Origin: Nocardia coubleae NBRC 108252
GTDB taxonomy: Bacteria > Actinomycetota > Actinomycetes > Mycobacteriales > Mycobacteriaceae
DNA length: 64,000 bases
Assembly: GCF_001612805.1 (NCBI RefSeq)
Contig: NZ_BDBD01000026.1
Span: 210,603 to 274,602, forward strand
Direction of reading: 5' to 3'
In this document: in pieces, positions 41,106 through 49,979 of the stretch
Layout: every line of letters begins with the position of its first letter
Position numbering within the stretch: position 1 is the first letter of the stretch
Translations under genes and position numbers: made by a program
The notes under the pieces: generated by a model
What the model saw: the letters and a program-made list of their open reading frames with translations, nothing else
The model's database searches: none
What the model was told of the DNA's origin: nothing

Positions 41106-44100
41106 TCAGTTCTTGCGGCCGGGGGCCTTTGCTCCGGACTTGAAGCCGAGGCCGCCGGGCTTGGCGGTCGGCGGGGCCACCGGTGGGGTGCCGTTGCCGT
41201 TGGAAGGTGTGGGCTCGGGGGCCGTGTCTTCCTGGGCGTTGGGCTCAGCCGGGGCTTCCGGTTCGGCGGGGGCCGCTGCCGGTTCCGCCGGCTTGGGGGT
41301 GCCGGGGGCCTTCGGGCCGGGGCGCTTGAAGCCCGACTTCATGGCGAGTCCCTTGGCGGCGACGGTCGGCTTGGTTTCGGTGGGGGCCGAAACCGATTCG
41401 GCGGCAGGGGCTTCGGGGGCCGCTGCGGACTCGGTCGCGGGCTCCGCGGCCGGGGCGGCGGGGGCCTGTGCCGATTCCGCGGGCTTCGGGGCGCCCGGAG
41501 CCTTGGGGCCGGGGCGCTTGAAGCCGGACTTCATCGCGAGTCCCTTGGCGGCGACCGTGGGCTTGGTCTCCGTGGCAGCAGCTTCGGCGGGCGCTTCTGC
41601 AGCCGGAGCCGCATCAGCAGCCGGAGCCGCATCGGCGGCCGGAGCGGCAGGAGCCTTGGCACCGGGCGCCTTCGCGCCGCCCTTCATGCCGAGTCCGCCA
41701 CCGGGTGCCTTGGCGCCACCCTTCATGCCGAGGCCCTTGACCGGGGGAGCGGTGGTCTCGGGGGCCGATTCGGCAGCCGGAGCATCGGTAGCGGGCGCCT
41801 TCGCACCCGGAGCCTTGGCGCCGCCCTTCATGCCGAGTCCGCCACCGGGAGCCTTCGCCCCGCCCTTCATGCCGAGACCCTTGGCGGGCGCGGCCGGGGC
41901 CGACTCCGCTTCGGCGGCAGGGGCCTTCGCACCGGGCGCCTTGGCGGCACCCTTCATGCCGAGACCGCCACCGGGAGCCTTGGCGGCACCCTTCATGCCG
42001 AGTCCACCACCGGGAGCCTTGGCAGCACCCTTCATGCCGAGTCCGCCACCGGCCGGCGCGGCCTTGGGGGCAGCTTCGGCGGGGGCTTCGGCGACCGGCT
42101 CCGGCTCGGGTTCGGGCTCCGGCTCGGGTTCGGCCTTCGGCTCCTGGACGACGAGCAGGTTCGCCGACAGCTCGGCGGCGTCGATGCGGGTGATCGAGTC
42201 GAGCATCAGCTGCGACACGTCGACGACCTCGACGCCCTCGCCTTGGCCCTGCTCCTGCCGCGCGGTGACGCCGTCGTTGAGCATGACGCGGCAGAACGGG
42301 CAACCCGTGGCGATCTTGGTCGGGTTGGTGGACAGCGCCTCGTCGACACGGTCGACGTTGATGCGCTTGCCGAGCTGCTCCTCCATCCACATGCGGGCGC
42401 CACCGGCACCACAGCACATGGAACGTTCGCCGTGGCGCGGCATTTCGACCAGGGTCGAACCGGAGGCTTCCATCAGCTCACGCGGCGCGTTGTAGATCTT
42501 GTTGTGGCGACCGAGGTAGCAGGGGTCGTGGTAGGTGATGTTCTGCGACACCGTGGCCACCGGGACCAGCTTCTTCTGCCGCACCAGGCGGTTCAGCAGC
42601 TGGGTGTGGTGCACGACCTCGTAGGTGCCACCGACCTGCGGGTACTCGTTGTTGAGCGCGTTGAAGCAGTGCGCACAGGTGACGACGATCTTCTTCTTCG
42701 ACTGCTCGACACCCTCGAACACCGAGTTGATGACCTCGATGTTCTGCATCGCCAGCTGCTGGAACAGGAACTCGTTGCCCGCGCGTCGAGCCGAGTCACC
42801 GGTGCAGGTCTCCTCGGCGCCGAGCACCATGAACTTGGTGCCCGCGGTGGCGAGGAGTTCGGCGACGGCCTTGGTGGTCTTCTTGGCGCGGTCCTCGTAG
42901 GCGCCGGCGCAACCGACCCAGAACAGGTATTCGTAGCCGTCGAAGCTGTCGGCGTCCTTACCGAAGACCGGGATGTCGAAGTCGACTTCCTTGATCCAGT
43001 TCAGGCGGTCCTTGGAGTTCTGACCCCACGGGTTGCCCTTGTTCTCCAGGTTCTTGAACAGACCGGCGAGCTCGGAGGGGAACTCCGACTCGATCAGCAC
43101 CTGGTAGCGGCGCATGTCGATGATGTGGTCGACGTGCTCGATGTCGACGGGGCACTGCTCCACGCAGGCACCACAGGTGGTGCAGCTCCACAGCACCTCG
43201 GGGTCGATCACACCGTGCACGTCCTCGCCGCCGACGAGCGGGCGCTCGGCCTCGGCGCGGGCTTCCTCGGTGATCTCGGCCAGCTTGGCCTCGTCGGGCT
43301 TGCCGTCGGCGTCGACCAGGCCGATCTCGTCGCCGCCCATGTCCTTGCGGCCGCCGGCCAGCAGGTAGGGCGCCTTGGCGTAGCCGTGGTCGCGCAGCGA
43401 CATGATGAGCAGCTTGGGCGAGAGCGGCTTACCGGTGTTCCAGGCGGGGCACTGCGACTGGCAGCGACCACACTCGGTGCAGGTGGTGAAGTCCAGCCAG
43501 CCCTTCCAGGAGAAGTCCTCCATCTTGCCCGCGCCGAGGGTGTCGGTGTCGGGGTCGACGTTCTCGATGGTGAGGACCTTGCCGTCCGACATCATCGGCT
43601 TGGCGGCGCCGAGGGCGACGCCGCCGTCGGCCTCACGCTTGAAGTAGATGTTGGGGAACGCGGCGAAACGGTGCCAGGCGACGCCCCAGTTGACGTTGCG
43701 GCTGACCACGACGACCCAGACCAGCGCGGCCATCAGCTTGAAGAAGGCGAACACCGACACCGCTTCCGCGCTGGCGGGCAGCACCGAGGCGATGTGCATG
43801 CTGACGAAGTCGCTGCTGGCGTGGGATTCGCCGGTGTAGGCCAGGACGAGGGACTTCGCGCCGAGCATGCTGATGCCCTCGACGAGCACGATGAGCTCGA
43901 CGAAGTAGGCGGCGAAGAAGTTGGAGCCGGAGAAGCGCGACTGCCGGGCGGGGACGCGGGGGTGGTTCAGCTGACGGATGACGATCAGCACGATCGCACC
44001 GATGATGGTGCCGAGGGCGAGCAGTTCGTCGAGCAGGTGGTAGACGAAGGTGTTACCGACCAGCGGCCAGGTGAACGTGGGGCTGAAGATCTGCCCCTGC

Positions 44101-44372
44101 GCCTGGAAGACCGTGACGAAGCCGAGCATGAAGCCGACCATGACGAGCCAGTGCGCCCAGCCGACGGTCCGGAATTTCACCATGCGCGTGTGCGCGGCGA
44201 ACTCCTTGATCATGGTGGCGAACCGCGGCACGAACGGAGTGAACCGGTCGGGGGCGGGCTGCCCGAGCATGATCGTCCGAGCCATCTTCCGGATGGCGAG
44301 GCCGAACCCGATCCACGCGGGGACACCGACCAGAATGGAGATGATGCCCAACGTCAAAGATATGGGGCTCAT
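41106..44372 (-). CDS. etfD: EtfD-type membrane Fe-S oxidoreductase with repetitive tail
   Basis: 1088 residues. Residues 1-250 hold the membrane helices of a nitrate-reductase-gamma/HdrE-like domain. Two 4Fe-4S motifs follow (CTECGRCQSQCPAWN near 300, CTTCGACVEQCPVD near 415). Then come HdrD-like CCG-type domains (GCAGAYED, CAHCFNALNNEYP, MCCGAGGARMWMEE, GCPFCRVMLNDG). It accepts electrons from ETF in fatty-acid oxidation and reduces the quinone pool. From about residue 740 to the end it has a disordered tail with about ten modules of GLGMKG-x-AKAPG type. The paired operator upstream is shared with fadE5. Confidence 0.9.
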   Translation of the reverse strand: MSPISLTLGIISILVGVPAWIGFGLAIRKMARTIMLGQPAPDRFTPFVPRFATMIKEFAAHTRMVKFRTVGWAHWLVMVGFMLGFVTVFQAQGQIFSPTFTWPLVGNTFVYHLLDELLALGTIIGAIVLIVIRQLNHPRVPARQSRFSGSNFFAAYFVELIVLVEGISMLGAKSLVLAYTGESHASSDFVSMHIASVLPASAEAVSVFAFFKLMAALVWVVVVSRNVNWGVAWHRFAAFPNIYFKREADGGVALGAAKPMMSDGKVLTIENVDPDTDTLGAGKMEDFSWKGWLDFTTCTECGRCQSQCPAWNTGKPLSPKLLIMSLRDHGYAKAPYLLAGGRKDMGGDEIGLVDADGKPDEAKLAEITEEARAEAERPLVGGEDVHGVIDPEVLWSCTTCGACVEQCPVDIEHVDHIIDMRRYQVLIESEFPSELAGLFKNLENKGNPWGQNSKDRLNWIKEVDFDIPVFGKDADSFDGYEYLFWVGCAGAYEDRAKKTTKAVAELLATAGTKFMVLGAEETCTGDSARRAGNEFLFQQLAMQNIEVINSVFEGVEQSKKKIVVTCAHCFNALNNEYPQVGGTYEVVHHTQLLNRLVRQKKLVPVATVSQNITYHDPCYLGRHNKIYNAPRELMEASGSTLVEMPRHGERSMCCGAGGARMWMEEQLGKRINVDRVDEALSTNPTKIATGCPFCRVMLNDGVTARQEQGQGEGVEVVDVSQLMLDSITRIDAAELSANLLVVQEPKAEPEPEPEPEPEPVAEAPAEAAPKAAPAGGGLGMKGAAKAPGGGLGMKGAAKAPGGGLGMKGAAKAPGAKAPAAEAESAPAAPAKGLGMKGGAKAPGGGLGMKGGAKAPGAKAPATDAPAAESAPETTAPPVKGLGMKGGAKAPGGGLGMKGGAKAPGAKAPAAPAADAAPAADAAPAAEAPAEAAATETKPTVAAKGLAMKSGFKRPGPKAPGAPKPAESAQAPAAPAAEPATESAAAPEAPAAESVSAPTETKPTVAAKGLAMKSGFKRPGPKAPGTPKPAEPAAAPAEPEAPAEPNAQEDTAPEPTPSNGNGTPPVAPPTAKPGGLGFKSGAKAPGRKN

Positions 44373-44441
44373 GCTGTGGCCTTTCGTTCACGAAGCGACG
44401 CGGTGCCGCTCGTCCCAGGTCGCATCATAGTACGGTCCAAG

Positions 44442-44485
44442 TTACCCGCCAGTAGGGGTATGGATTCTATGTTACCGGTGGGTAG
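44442..44485 (-). promoter_or_regulatory. Paired operator upstream of etfD
   Basis: TTACCCGCCAGTAG at 44442-44455 and TTACCGGTGGGTAG at 44472-44485. The far site on the minus strand reads CTACCCACCGGTAACATAG, close to TTACCCATCGGTAATATGG at fadE5. Spacing between the two sites is 30 bases here and 27 at fadE5. See the fadE5 site entry. Confidence 0.6.
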
Positions 44486-44835
44486 CTTCGATGTCTTCCC
44501 GGAGCTGAGGATCATCCTAACGTTGCAGTTCAGGGGTTGATTTGGCGCATGCCTGTTACGGCCCGTTCCGGGATCGACGCGAAACGGCCCGCGTGTCGAT
44601 GGGGCTTGCATGGCGACGGGCGCGACGGCCGGGGTTCGTGGGCGGGGGTCTGCGCTCGGCCGCGATGTGAAACAAGATGGAATTAATCTATCGTCCAGTT
44701 TGTTCGGTCTGCGGAAATAATTTCCCGGCGAATTCGCATTCTCACCTGAGGGTGCTCACGGCTGTGAGTTGCATAGACCATTCTATTCTCGGCGCGCCAG
44801 CCGGACGGATCGTGACATCGAGGCACGAAGGGGCT

Positions 44836-44865
44836 TGTCCAACTGTGGGTTTCACCAGTTGGACA
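44836..44865 (+). promoter_or_regulatory. StrR-type inverted repeat upstream of the cluster regulator
   Basis: TGTCCAACTG-N10-CAGTTGGACA, perfect 10-base arms. StrR of the streptomycin cluster binds GTTCGACTG-N11-CAGTCGAAC, and the arms here (GTCCAACTG / CAGTTGGAC) have the same length, symmetry and ACTG/CAGT core, with a spacer one base shorter. It lies about 180 bases before a StrR-like gene, the expected place for auto- or cluster regulation. The rest of 44373-45047 holds the etfD operator and no other feature that I can support. Confidence 0.65.
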
Positions 44866-45047
44866 CCGTCAGGTCGGTTGGTTACCGGTCGGTCGGGCGG
44901 AGCGCCGCGGGGCCCTGACCGGCGCGTCGACCGTGGGCGAGGGTCTCGGATCGAACACTTGCCCGAATTGACTCACTGCGATATTTTTTTACGCGGCTCT
45001 TGATCTTGATATCGATGCACAGCTTGAAAGACTGGGGGGCTTGATAG

Positions 45048-46037
45048 GTGAATCGCCCGCTGAAATCCAACCGGGTAAAACAGTCTGTGGAAATCGCCTC
45101 GCTCGTCATGGCGGGCTCCCCCCGATTCGAAGGGGAGGACCCCGCTCATATCGAGCGGCTGGTCGAGGCAGAATGGCCTTTGCCGCCCATTCTCGTCCAT
45201 CGTCCGACGAATCGGATCATCGACGGATTTCACCGGACGAATGCGGCGCTACGTAAAGGCCTCACGCACATCGACGCGTATATGGTCGATGGTTCCGAAG
45301 AATTGGCGTTCATTCTCGGCGTGCAGGAGAATGTGCGGCACGGCCTGCCCCTGTCGCTGGCCGATCGCCGGGCCGCGGCGGAACGCATCATCCGTTCCCA
45401 TCCGCACTGGTCGAATCGGTCGATCGCCACCGCTGCGGGGCTCTCCGCGAAAACTGTGGCGTCGATCAGAAGCGGTACCGGTGATACGTCGCAAGCGAGT
45501 CATCGGCTCGGCAGTGACGGCAGGCTCCGGCCGGTCGACACGAATTCGGCGCGCAAAACGGCCGCCGAACTCCTGCTGGCCCGCCCCGATGCCTCGCTGC
45601 GTTCCATCGCCCGCGAAGTGGGCCTCTCACCGTCGACCGTTCGCGATGTCCGGGCCCGGCTGGAAAGCGGCATGGGCCCGCTCGTCCAACCCGACGACAC
45701 CAGGGCTCCGGTGCCCGGTGGACCGCCGGACAACGACCGGCTCGCGCCGACACCGCACAAGAAGCAGGTGGACCTCGACGCCCTGCTCGCCGTGCTCTCG
45801 CGCGACCCGGCGCTGCGGATGAGCGTCGGCGGGCGCGAATTGCTGCGGTGGCTGCATCAGCACGCGGTGAACGCGGGCGACGCCGAGAAGATCGTCGAAT
45901 TCGTGCGACCCCATTCCTCCTACCATGTGATCGAACTCGCCAATCAATGCGCGGCCAATTGGGCGAATATCGCCCAGGCCCTGCAAGCCGCTTCCGATAA
46001 TGCGTACGGTAATTCGCCGGGCGCCCGTTCGGCCTGA
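45048..46037 (+). CDS. StrR-like pathway-specific regulator (ParB-N domain)
   Basis: 329 residues from GTG after GGGGGGC. The ParB-like nuclease-fold N-domain (MAGSPRFEGEDPAHIERL, ILVHRPTNRIIDGFHRTNAA) is followed by GLPLSLADRRAAAERII and the HTH RSIATAAGLSAKTVASIR. A second HTH is at SLRSIAREVGLSPSTVR. This is the arrangement of StrR and the StrR-like activators of aminoglycoside and glycopeptide clusters, not of chromosomal ParB, which lies beside parA. It starts a long plus-strand gene run and has a StrR-type palindrome upstream. It probably activates the cluster. Confidence 0.8.
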   Translation: MNRPLKSNRVKQSVEIASLVMAGSPRFEGEDPAHIERLVEAEWPLPPILVHRPTNRIIDGFHRTNAALRKGLTHIDAYMVDGSEELAFILGVQENVRHGLPLSLADRRAAAERIIRSHPHWSNRSIATAAGLSAKTVASIRSGTGDTSQASHRLGSDGRLRPVDTNSARKTAAELLLARPDASLRSIAREVGLSPSTVRDVRARLESGMGPLVQPDDTRAPVPGGPPDNDRLAPTPHKKQVDLDALLAVLSRDPALRMSVGGRELLRWLHQHAVNAGDAEKIVEFVRPHSSYHVIELANQCAANWANIAQALQAASDNAYGNSPGARSA

Positions 46038-46079
46038 ATTTCCGAACTGTTTCCCATTCTTACGGACCTAAGGATCGGC

Positions 46080-46664
46080 ATGTCCAAAATCGCCGTTGTC
46101 ACCAGTGGATTGCAATACGACATCGTCGGGAAGAATCCCGAGCGGGAAGCCGCTATCGCGGCTGCGACGCCGCGGGTGAACGAATTCCTGACCGAGATGC
46201 GCAAGCGGGGCTGCACGGTTTATCACCTGCAACTTTTGAATCAGCCCGACGACCCGCTGGCCGAGCGTTACGACGGCCGCGTACCGGCACTGCGCGGAAC
46301 TCCCGGCGCCGAGGTGATCCGCGAATTCGTCGACCCCGACGACGTGATCCAGGAACGCAGCAAGGACAGCGGCTTCTACGAAACCGACCTGCACGACCGG
46401 CTCCAAGCCGAGGGCGTGGAAGCGCTGGTGCTGATCGGTCTGCAGACCCAGATCTGTATCCAGACCACCGCCGCCGACGCCTTCTTCCGCGGCTACATCG
46501 TCGCGGTGCCCGGCGACTGCGTGTTCTCGGCGCAGGAGGCCGACCGGGCGCGGGCGCTGGACTGGCTGGAGAGCTACTGCGCCACCGTCGCCGACTCCGC
46601 CGAGATCCTGCGGCTCATCGACACCACCGGCGGCATCCCGCGCAAGGAGACCAAGACACCATGA
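46080..46664 (+). CDS. Isochorismatase-fold protein with altered catalytic residues
   Basis: 194 residues. The fold and the catalytic Cys (Cys126, GLQTQICIQTTAADAF) are clear. The first strand reads IAVVTSGLQYD where active members have I-D-x-Q, so the catalytic Asp aligns to Gly10, and the Lys aligns to Arg93 (QERSKDSGFYETDL). Cys is kept. It may use a different acid/base, or bind rather than hydrolyse. Its stop overlaps the hypE start by 4 bases, so it is coupled to the HypE/HypF pair. Confidence 0.75.
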   Translation: MSKIAVVTSGLQYDIVGKNPEREAAIAAATPRVNEFLTEMRKRGCTVYHLQLLNQPDDPLAERYDGRVPALRGTPGAEVIREFVDPDDVIQERSKDSGFYETDLHDRLQAEGVEALVLIGLQTQICIQTTAADAFFRGYIVAVPGDCVFSAQEADRARALDWLESYCATVADSAEILRLIDTTGGIPRKETKTP

Positions 46665-47677
46665 CCGTGGCCACGCAGCACATCCAGCTCGACCACGGCA
46701 CCGGCGCGGTGCTGTCGGGCGAGCTGGTCGACTTCATCGCCCGCACCCTCGGCGATGTGTACGTGGGGGAGATGGAGGACAGCGCGGTCCTGCCCGTGGA
46801 GGGCGACCGGATCGCGATGACCACCGACAGTTTCGTGGTCGACCCGCCGTTCTTCGGCAACGGCGACATCGGCAAGATCGCGGTCTGCGGCACGGTCAAC
46901 GACCTGGCCGTCTCGGGTGCGGTGCCGCGCTATCTCACCCTCGGGCTCATTCTCGAGGCCGGATTGTCCTTCGACCAGCTCGAGCGCGTGCTCACGTCGG
47001 TGCGCGAGACCGCGCGCGAGGCGAGGGTGCAGATCGTGTGCGGTGACACGAAGGTGGTGCGGGCGGGCGAGGCCGATCAGCTGTACCTCAACACCAGTGG
47101 TGTCGGGTTCTTCCTGCGCGAACCGCTGCGGATGGACGCGGTCCGCCCCGGCGACGCGGTGATCCTGTCGGGCCCGATCGGCAACCACACGGTGCACCTG
47201 CTCTCCATCCGGGAGGGGCTCGGCTTCGAGAGCCGGGTGCTCAGCGACTGCGCGCCGCTCAACCTGATGATCGACAGCGTCTTCGCGGCGGTGCCGCGTG
47301 AGGCGGTGCGGTCGATGCGTGACGTGACGCGCGGTGGCCTCTCGGCGGTGCTGCACGAATACGCGGGCCGCATGGGCAAGGCCATCACCATCCATGAGCA
47401 GTCGCTGCCCATCCAGCACGAGACCGCGATGGCGGCGGACATGCTCGGCATCAACCCGCTGAACTGCGCCAACGAGGGCTGCCTGGCGATCTTCGCCGAC
47501 CCGGCCGCCGCCCCCGACATCGTGGCCGCACTGCGCGGGCACGAGTACGGCAGGCACGCCACGGTGATCGGCGAGGTGACCGGCCGGGACGGCGCCGCGG
47601 TCGTGTTGCGCGACGCCGACGGACGCGAATCGACACTGCAACCGCTGCGGGGCGCCGAGCTGCCCCGCCTGTGCTGA
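46661..47677 (+). CDS. hypE: HypE-like carbamoyl dehydratase
   Basis: 338 residues, AIRS/PurM fold. Motifs are FTTDSFVVDP-like MTTDSFVVDPPFFGNGDIGK, AVCGTVNDLAVSGAVPRYL, IVCGDTKVV and DVTRGGLSAVLHE. The end is PRLC, with the terminal Cys that in HypE carries the carbamoyl group and is dehydrated with ATP to a thiocyanate. All are intact, so activity is expected. hypF follows after 10 bases. No hydrogenase, HypC or HypD gene is in the window. The acceptor of the cyanide here is unknown. Confidence 0.9.
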   Translation: MTVATQHIQLDHGTGAVLSGELVDFIARTLGDVYVGEMEDSAVLPVEGDRIAMTTDSFVVDPPFFGNGDIGKIAVCGTVNDLAVSGAVPRYLTLGLILEAGLSFDQLERVLTSVRETAREARVQIVCGDTKVVRAGEADQLYLNTSGVGFFLREPLRMDAVRPGDAVILSGPIGNHTVHLLSIREGLGFESRVLSDCAPLNLMIDSVFAAVPREAVRSMRDVTRGGLSAVLHEYAGRMGKAITIHEQSLPIQHETAMAADMLGINPLNCANEGCLAIFADPAAAPDIVAALRGHEYGRHATVIGEVTGRDGAAVVLRDADGRESTLQPLRGAELPRLC

Positions 47678-47687
47678 CCGGGTTGCC

Positions 47688-49979
47688 ATGACCGCCACCT
47701 GGCAGATCAGGGTCACCGGGGTCGTGCAGGGCGTGGGCTACCGCCCGTTCGTCTACAAACTCGCCCGCGAACGGCAGCTCTCGGGCTGGGTGCGCAACGA
47801 TCCCGAGGGCGTGCTCGTCGAGGCGAGCGGCGCCGAGGTCGCGCTGGAATTGTTCTGCGCCGAGCTGGCCGACCGGGCGCCCGAGCTGGCTCGGGTGGAC
47901 CGGGTGCTGACGCTGAGCCGGGTGGCGGGCGGGTCGGACGCGTCGAGTTTCGAGATCGTGCACAGCGAGCACACGGGGCAGAAGGTGGCGCTCGTCCCCG
48001 CCGACACCCACGTGTGTGCGGACTGTCTGGCCGAGCTGCGCGACCCGGCCGATCGGCGCTATCGCTACCCGTTCATCAACTGCACCAACTGCGGACCACG
48101 GTATTCGATCATCCGGGCGTTGCCCTACGACCGATCGCAGACCACCATGCACGCGTTCACGATGTGCGCGAATTGCGATGCGGAATACCGGAATCCGATG
48201 AGCAGGCGGTTCCACGCACAGCCGAACGCCTGCGCGGACTGTGGGCCGAGGCTGTTGCTCGCCTACCCCGACGGGACGGTGCACGAGGACGCGTTGAGCC
48301 GGAGTGTGCGTGAGCTGTCGGACGGTCGGATCGTCGCGGTGAAGAGTGTCGGCGGTTTCCATCTGGCCGTCGATGCGATGAATGCCGCGTCGGTGGCGCT
48401 GCTGCGCAAGCGCAAGCGGCGCGATTCGAAACCGTTCGCGGTGATGGTGCGGGATCTGGACACGGCGCACCGGATCGTCGAACTGTCGCCTGCGGAGGAG
48501 CAGGTGCTGCGTTCGCCTGCTCGGCCGATCCTGTTGGCACGCAAGCGTACTGGTGCGGTACCGGAGAGTGTCGCGCCACGGAATCCGAACCTGGGGGTGA
48601 TGCTGCCCTCGGCATCGCATCACCACCTGCTGCTCGACGAGGCCGACACCGACGTGCTCGTGATGACCAGCGGCAATGTGTCGGGATACCCCATCGTGCA
48701 CCGCAATGAGGACGCGCTGGCGCACCTGTTCGAGATCGCGGACGCGATTCTGTACCACGACCGCGACATCGAGTCCAGGGTGGACGATTCCGTGGTCCGG
48801 GTATCGATCCACCCGGATCTGGACGGGCCACTGCTGACCTTCCTGCGCCGAGCGCGCGGGTACGCGCCGTACCCGGTGGAGGTGGGTCGTCCGCTGCGGC
48901 CGCTGGTCGCCTATGGCGCCGAACTCAAGACGACGGTCGCGCTGTCGGCCGGCCCGCGGGTGTATCTGAGCCAGCACATCGGTGATCTGAAGAACGACGA
49001 GACGTTCGAATCGCACCGCCGCACCGCTGCTCACCTGGCCTCGCTGTACGACCTGCGACCCGAGGCCGGGGTGTACGACATGCACCCGGACTTCCGGATC
49101 AATATGGGCCACAGCGGTATCGGTGAGACAGGTGAACCGATCGCGGTGCAGCACCATCATGCGCACATGGCGGCCTGCATGGCGGAGAACAAGCTCGACG
49201 GACCCGCGATCGGTGTGGTGTTCGACGGCGCCGGGTACGGCACGGACGGCACCATCTGGGGTGGTGAGTTCCTGGTCGGTGACTACGGCAAGGTCGAACG
49301 GGCAGCGCGTCTGCGGCGGGTGGCCCTGATCGGTGGCGATCAGGCTGTGCGCGAACCGATCCGGACGGGCGTCGCTGTCGCTGTCGACGCGTTCGGGTCC
49401 ATCGATGCTGCGGTGCAGGCCTTTTCGGTGCTCGCAACGCTCGATGACGACCGCAGACATGTCTACGCGACCATGTGCGCCCGTGGCATCAACTCGCCCG
49501 AGGTGACGAGTATGGGTCGGTTGTTCGACGCGGTAGCGGCTCTGCTCGGCGTGTGTTCGCGCGCCGAATACGAGGCGCAGGGCCCGATCGAACTCGAGGG
49601 TCTGCTCGATCGCGACCTCACGCTCGTCGACGGATACGAATTCGGCTATACCGCAGGAGAAGTCGACCACCGGCCGGTCATCCGTGCGATCGCGGCCGAC
49701 CTGGCCGTGGGGGCCCCGCTCGAACAGATCAGCAGGCGGTTCCACAGCGGAGTCGTCGCCATGGTCGTCCGGCAGTGCCGGAACCTGGCCGACACCAACG
49801 GTATTCGGCAGGTGGTGCTCTCCGGCGGCGTGTTCCTCAATGAGTTCCTGCTGGTCAACTGCATGGTGATGCTCGAACGCGCCGGACTGGCGGTGTACAG
49901 CCATCGGCAGGTTCCGCCGAACGACGGTGGGATCGCCCTCGGGCAGTTGCTGGTGGCCGACCGGGCGAAACAGGAGTGA
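47688..49979 (+). CDS. hypF: HypF carbamoyltransferase
   Basis: 763 residues, full-length HypF. Domain order: acylphosphatase (residues 1-90, VQGVGYRPFVYKLA), two zinc fingers (CADCLAEL, CTNCGPRY, CANCDAEY, CADCGPRL, about 107-190), YrdC-like ATP domain (about 200-390), and Kae1-like carbamoyltransferase (about 400-763) with QHHHAHMAACMAENKLDGP and VPPNDGGIALGQ. It activates carbamoyl phosphate to carbamoyl-AMP and loads HypE. Distinct from the single-domain tailoring carbamoyltransferases of antibiotics. Overlaps the next gene by 4 bases. Confidence 0.95.
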   Translation: MTATWQIRVTGVVQGVGYRPFVYKLARERQLSGWVRNDPEGVLVEASGAEVALELFCAELADRAPELARVDRVLTLSRVAGGSDASSFEIVHSEHTGQKVALVPADTHVCADCLAELRDPADRRYRYPFINCTNCGPRYSIIRALPYDRSQTTMHAFTMCANCDAEYRNPMSRRFHAQPNACADCGPRLLLAYPDGTVHEDALSRSVRELSDGRIVAVKSVGGFHLAVDAMNAASVALLRKRKRRDSKPFAVMVRDLDTAHRIVELSPAEEQVLRSPARPILLARKRTGAVPESVAPRNPNLGVMLPSASHHHLLLDEADTDVLVMTSGNVSGYPIVHRNEDALAHLFEIADAILYHDRDIESRVDDSVVRVSIHPDLDGPLLTFLRRARGYAPYPVEVGRPLRPLVAYGAELKTTVALSAGPRVYLSQHIGDLKNDETFESHRRTAAHLASLYDLRPEAGVYDMHPDFRINMGHSGIGETGEPIAVQHHHAHMAACMAENKLDGPAIGVVFDGAGYGTDGTIWGGEFLVGDYGKVERAARLRRVALIGGDQAVREPIRTGVAVAVDAFGSIDAAVQAFSVLATLDDDRRHVYATMCARGINSPEVTSMGRLFDAVAALLGVCSRAEYEAQGPIELEGLLDRDLTLVDGYEFGYTAGEVDHRPVIRAIAADLAVGAPLEQISRRFHSGVVAMVVRQCRNLADTNGIRQVVLSGGVFLNEFLLVNCMVMLERAGLAVYSHRQVPPNDGGIALGQLLVADRAKQE

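Noticed and set aside
40956..44540. 1194-codon plus-strand ORF antisense to etfD
   Set aside because: It is a composition effect of the GC-rich, repetitive etfD gene; the minus strand has clear Fe-S motifs and this frame is low-complexity Gly/Arg/Val.
44940..45000. The T-run near 44980 as a terminator
   Set aside because: No stable hairpin precedes the T-tract, so it was not called.
45048..46037. Chromosome-partition ParB
   Set aside because: There is no parA neighbour or parS site, and the HTH and LPLSLADRRAAAERII pattern match the StrR type.
46661..49979. A hydrogenase operon
   Set aside because: Only HypE and HypF are present; no structural subunits or other Hyp genes are in the window.
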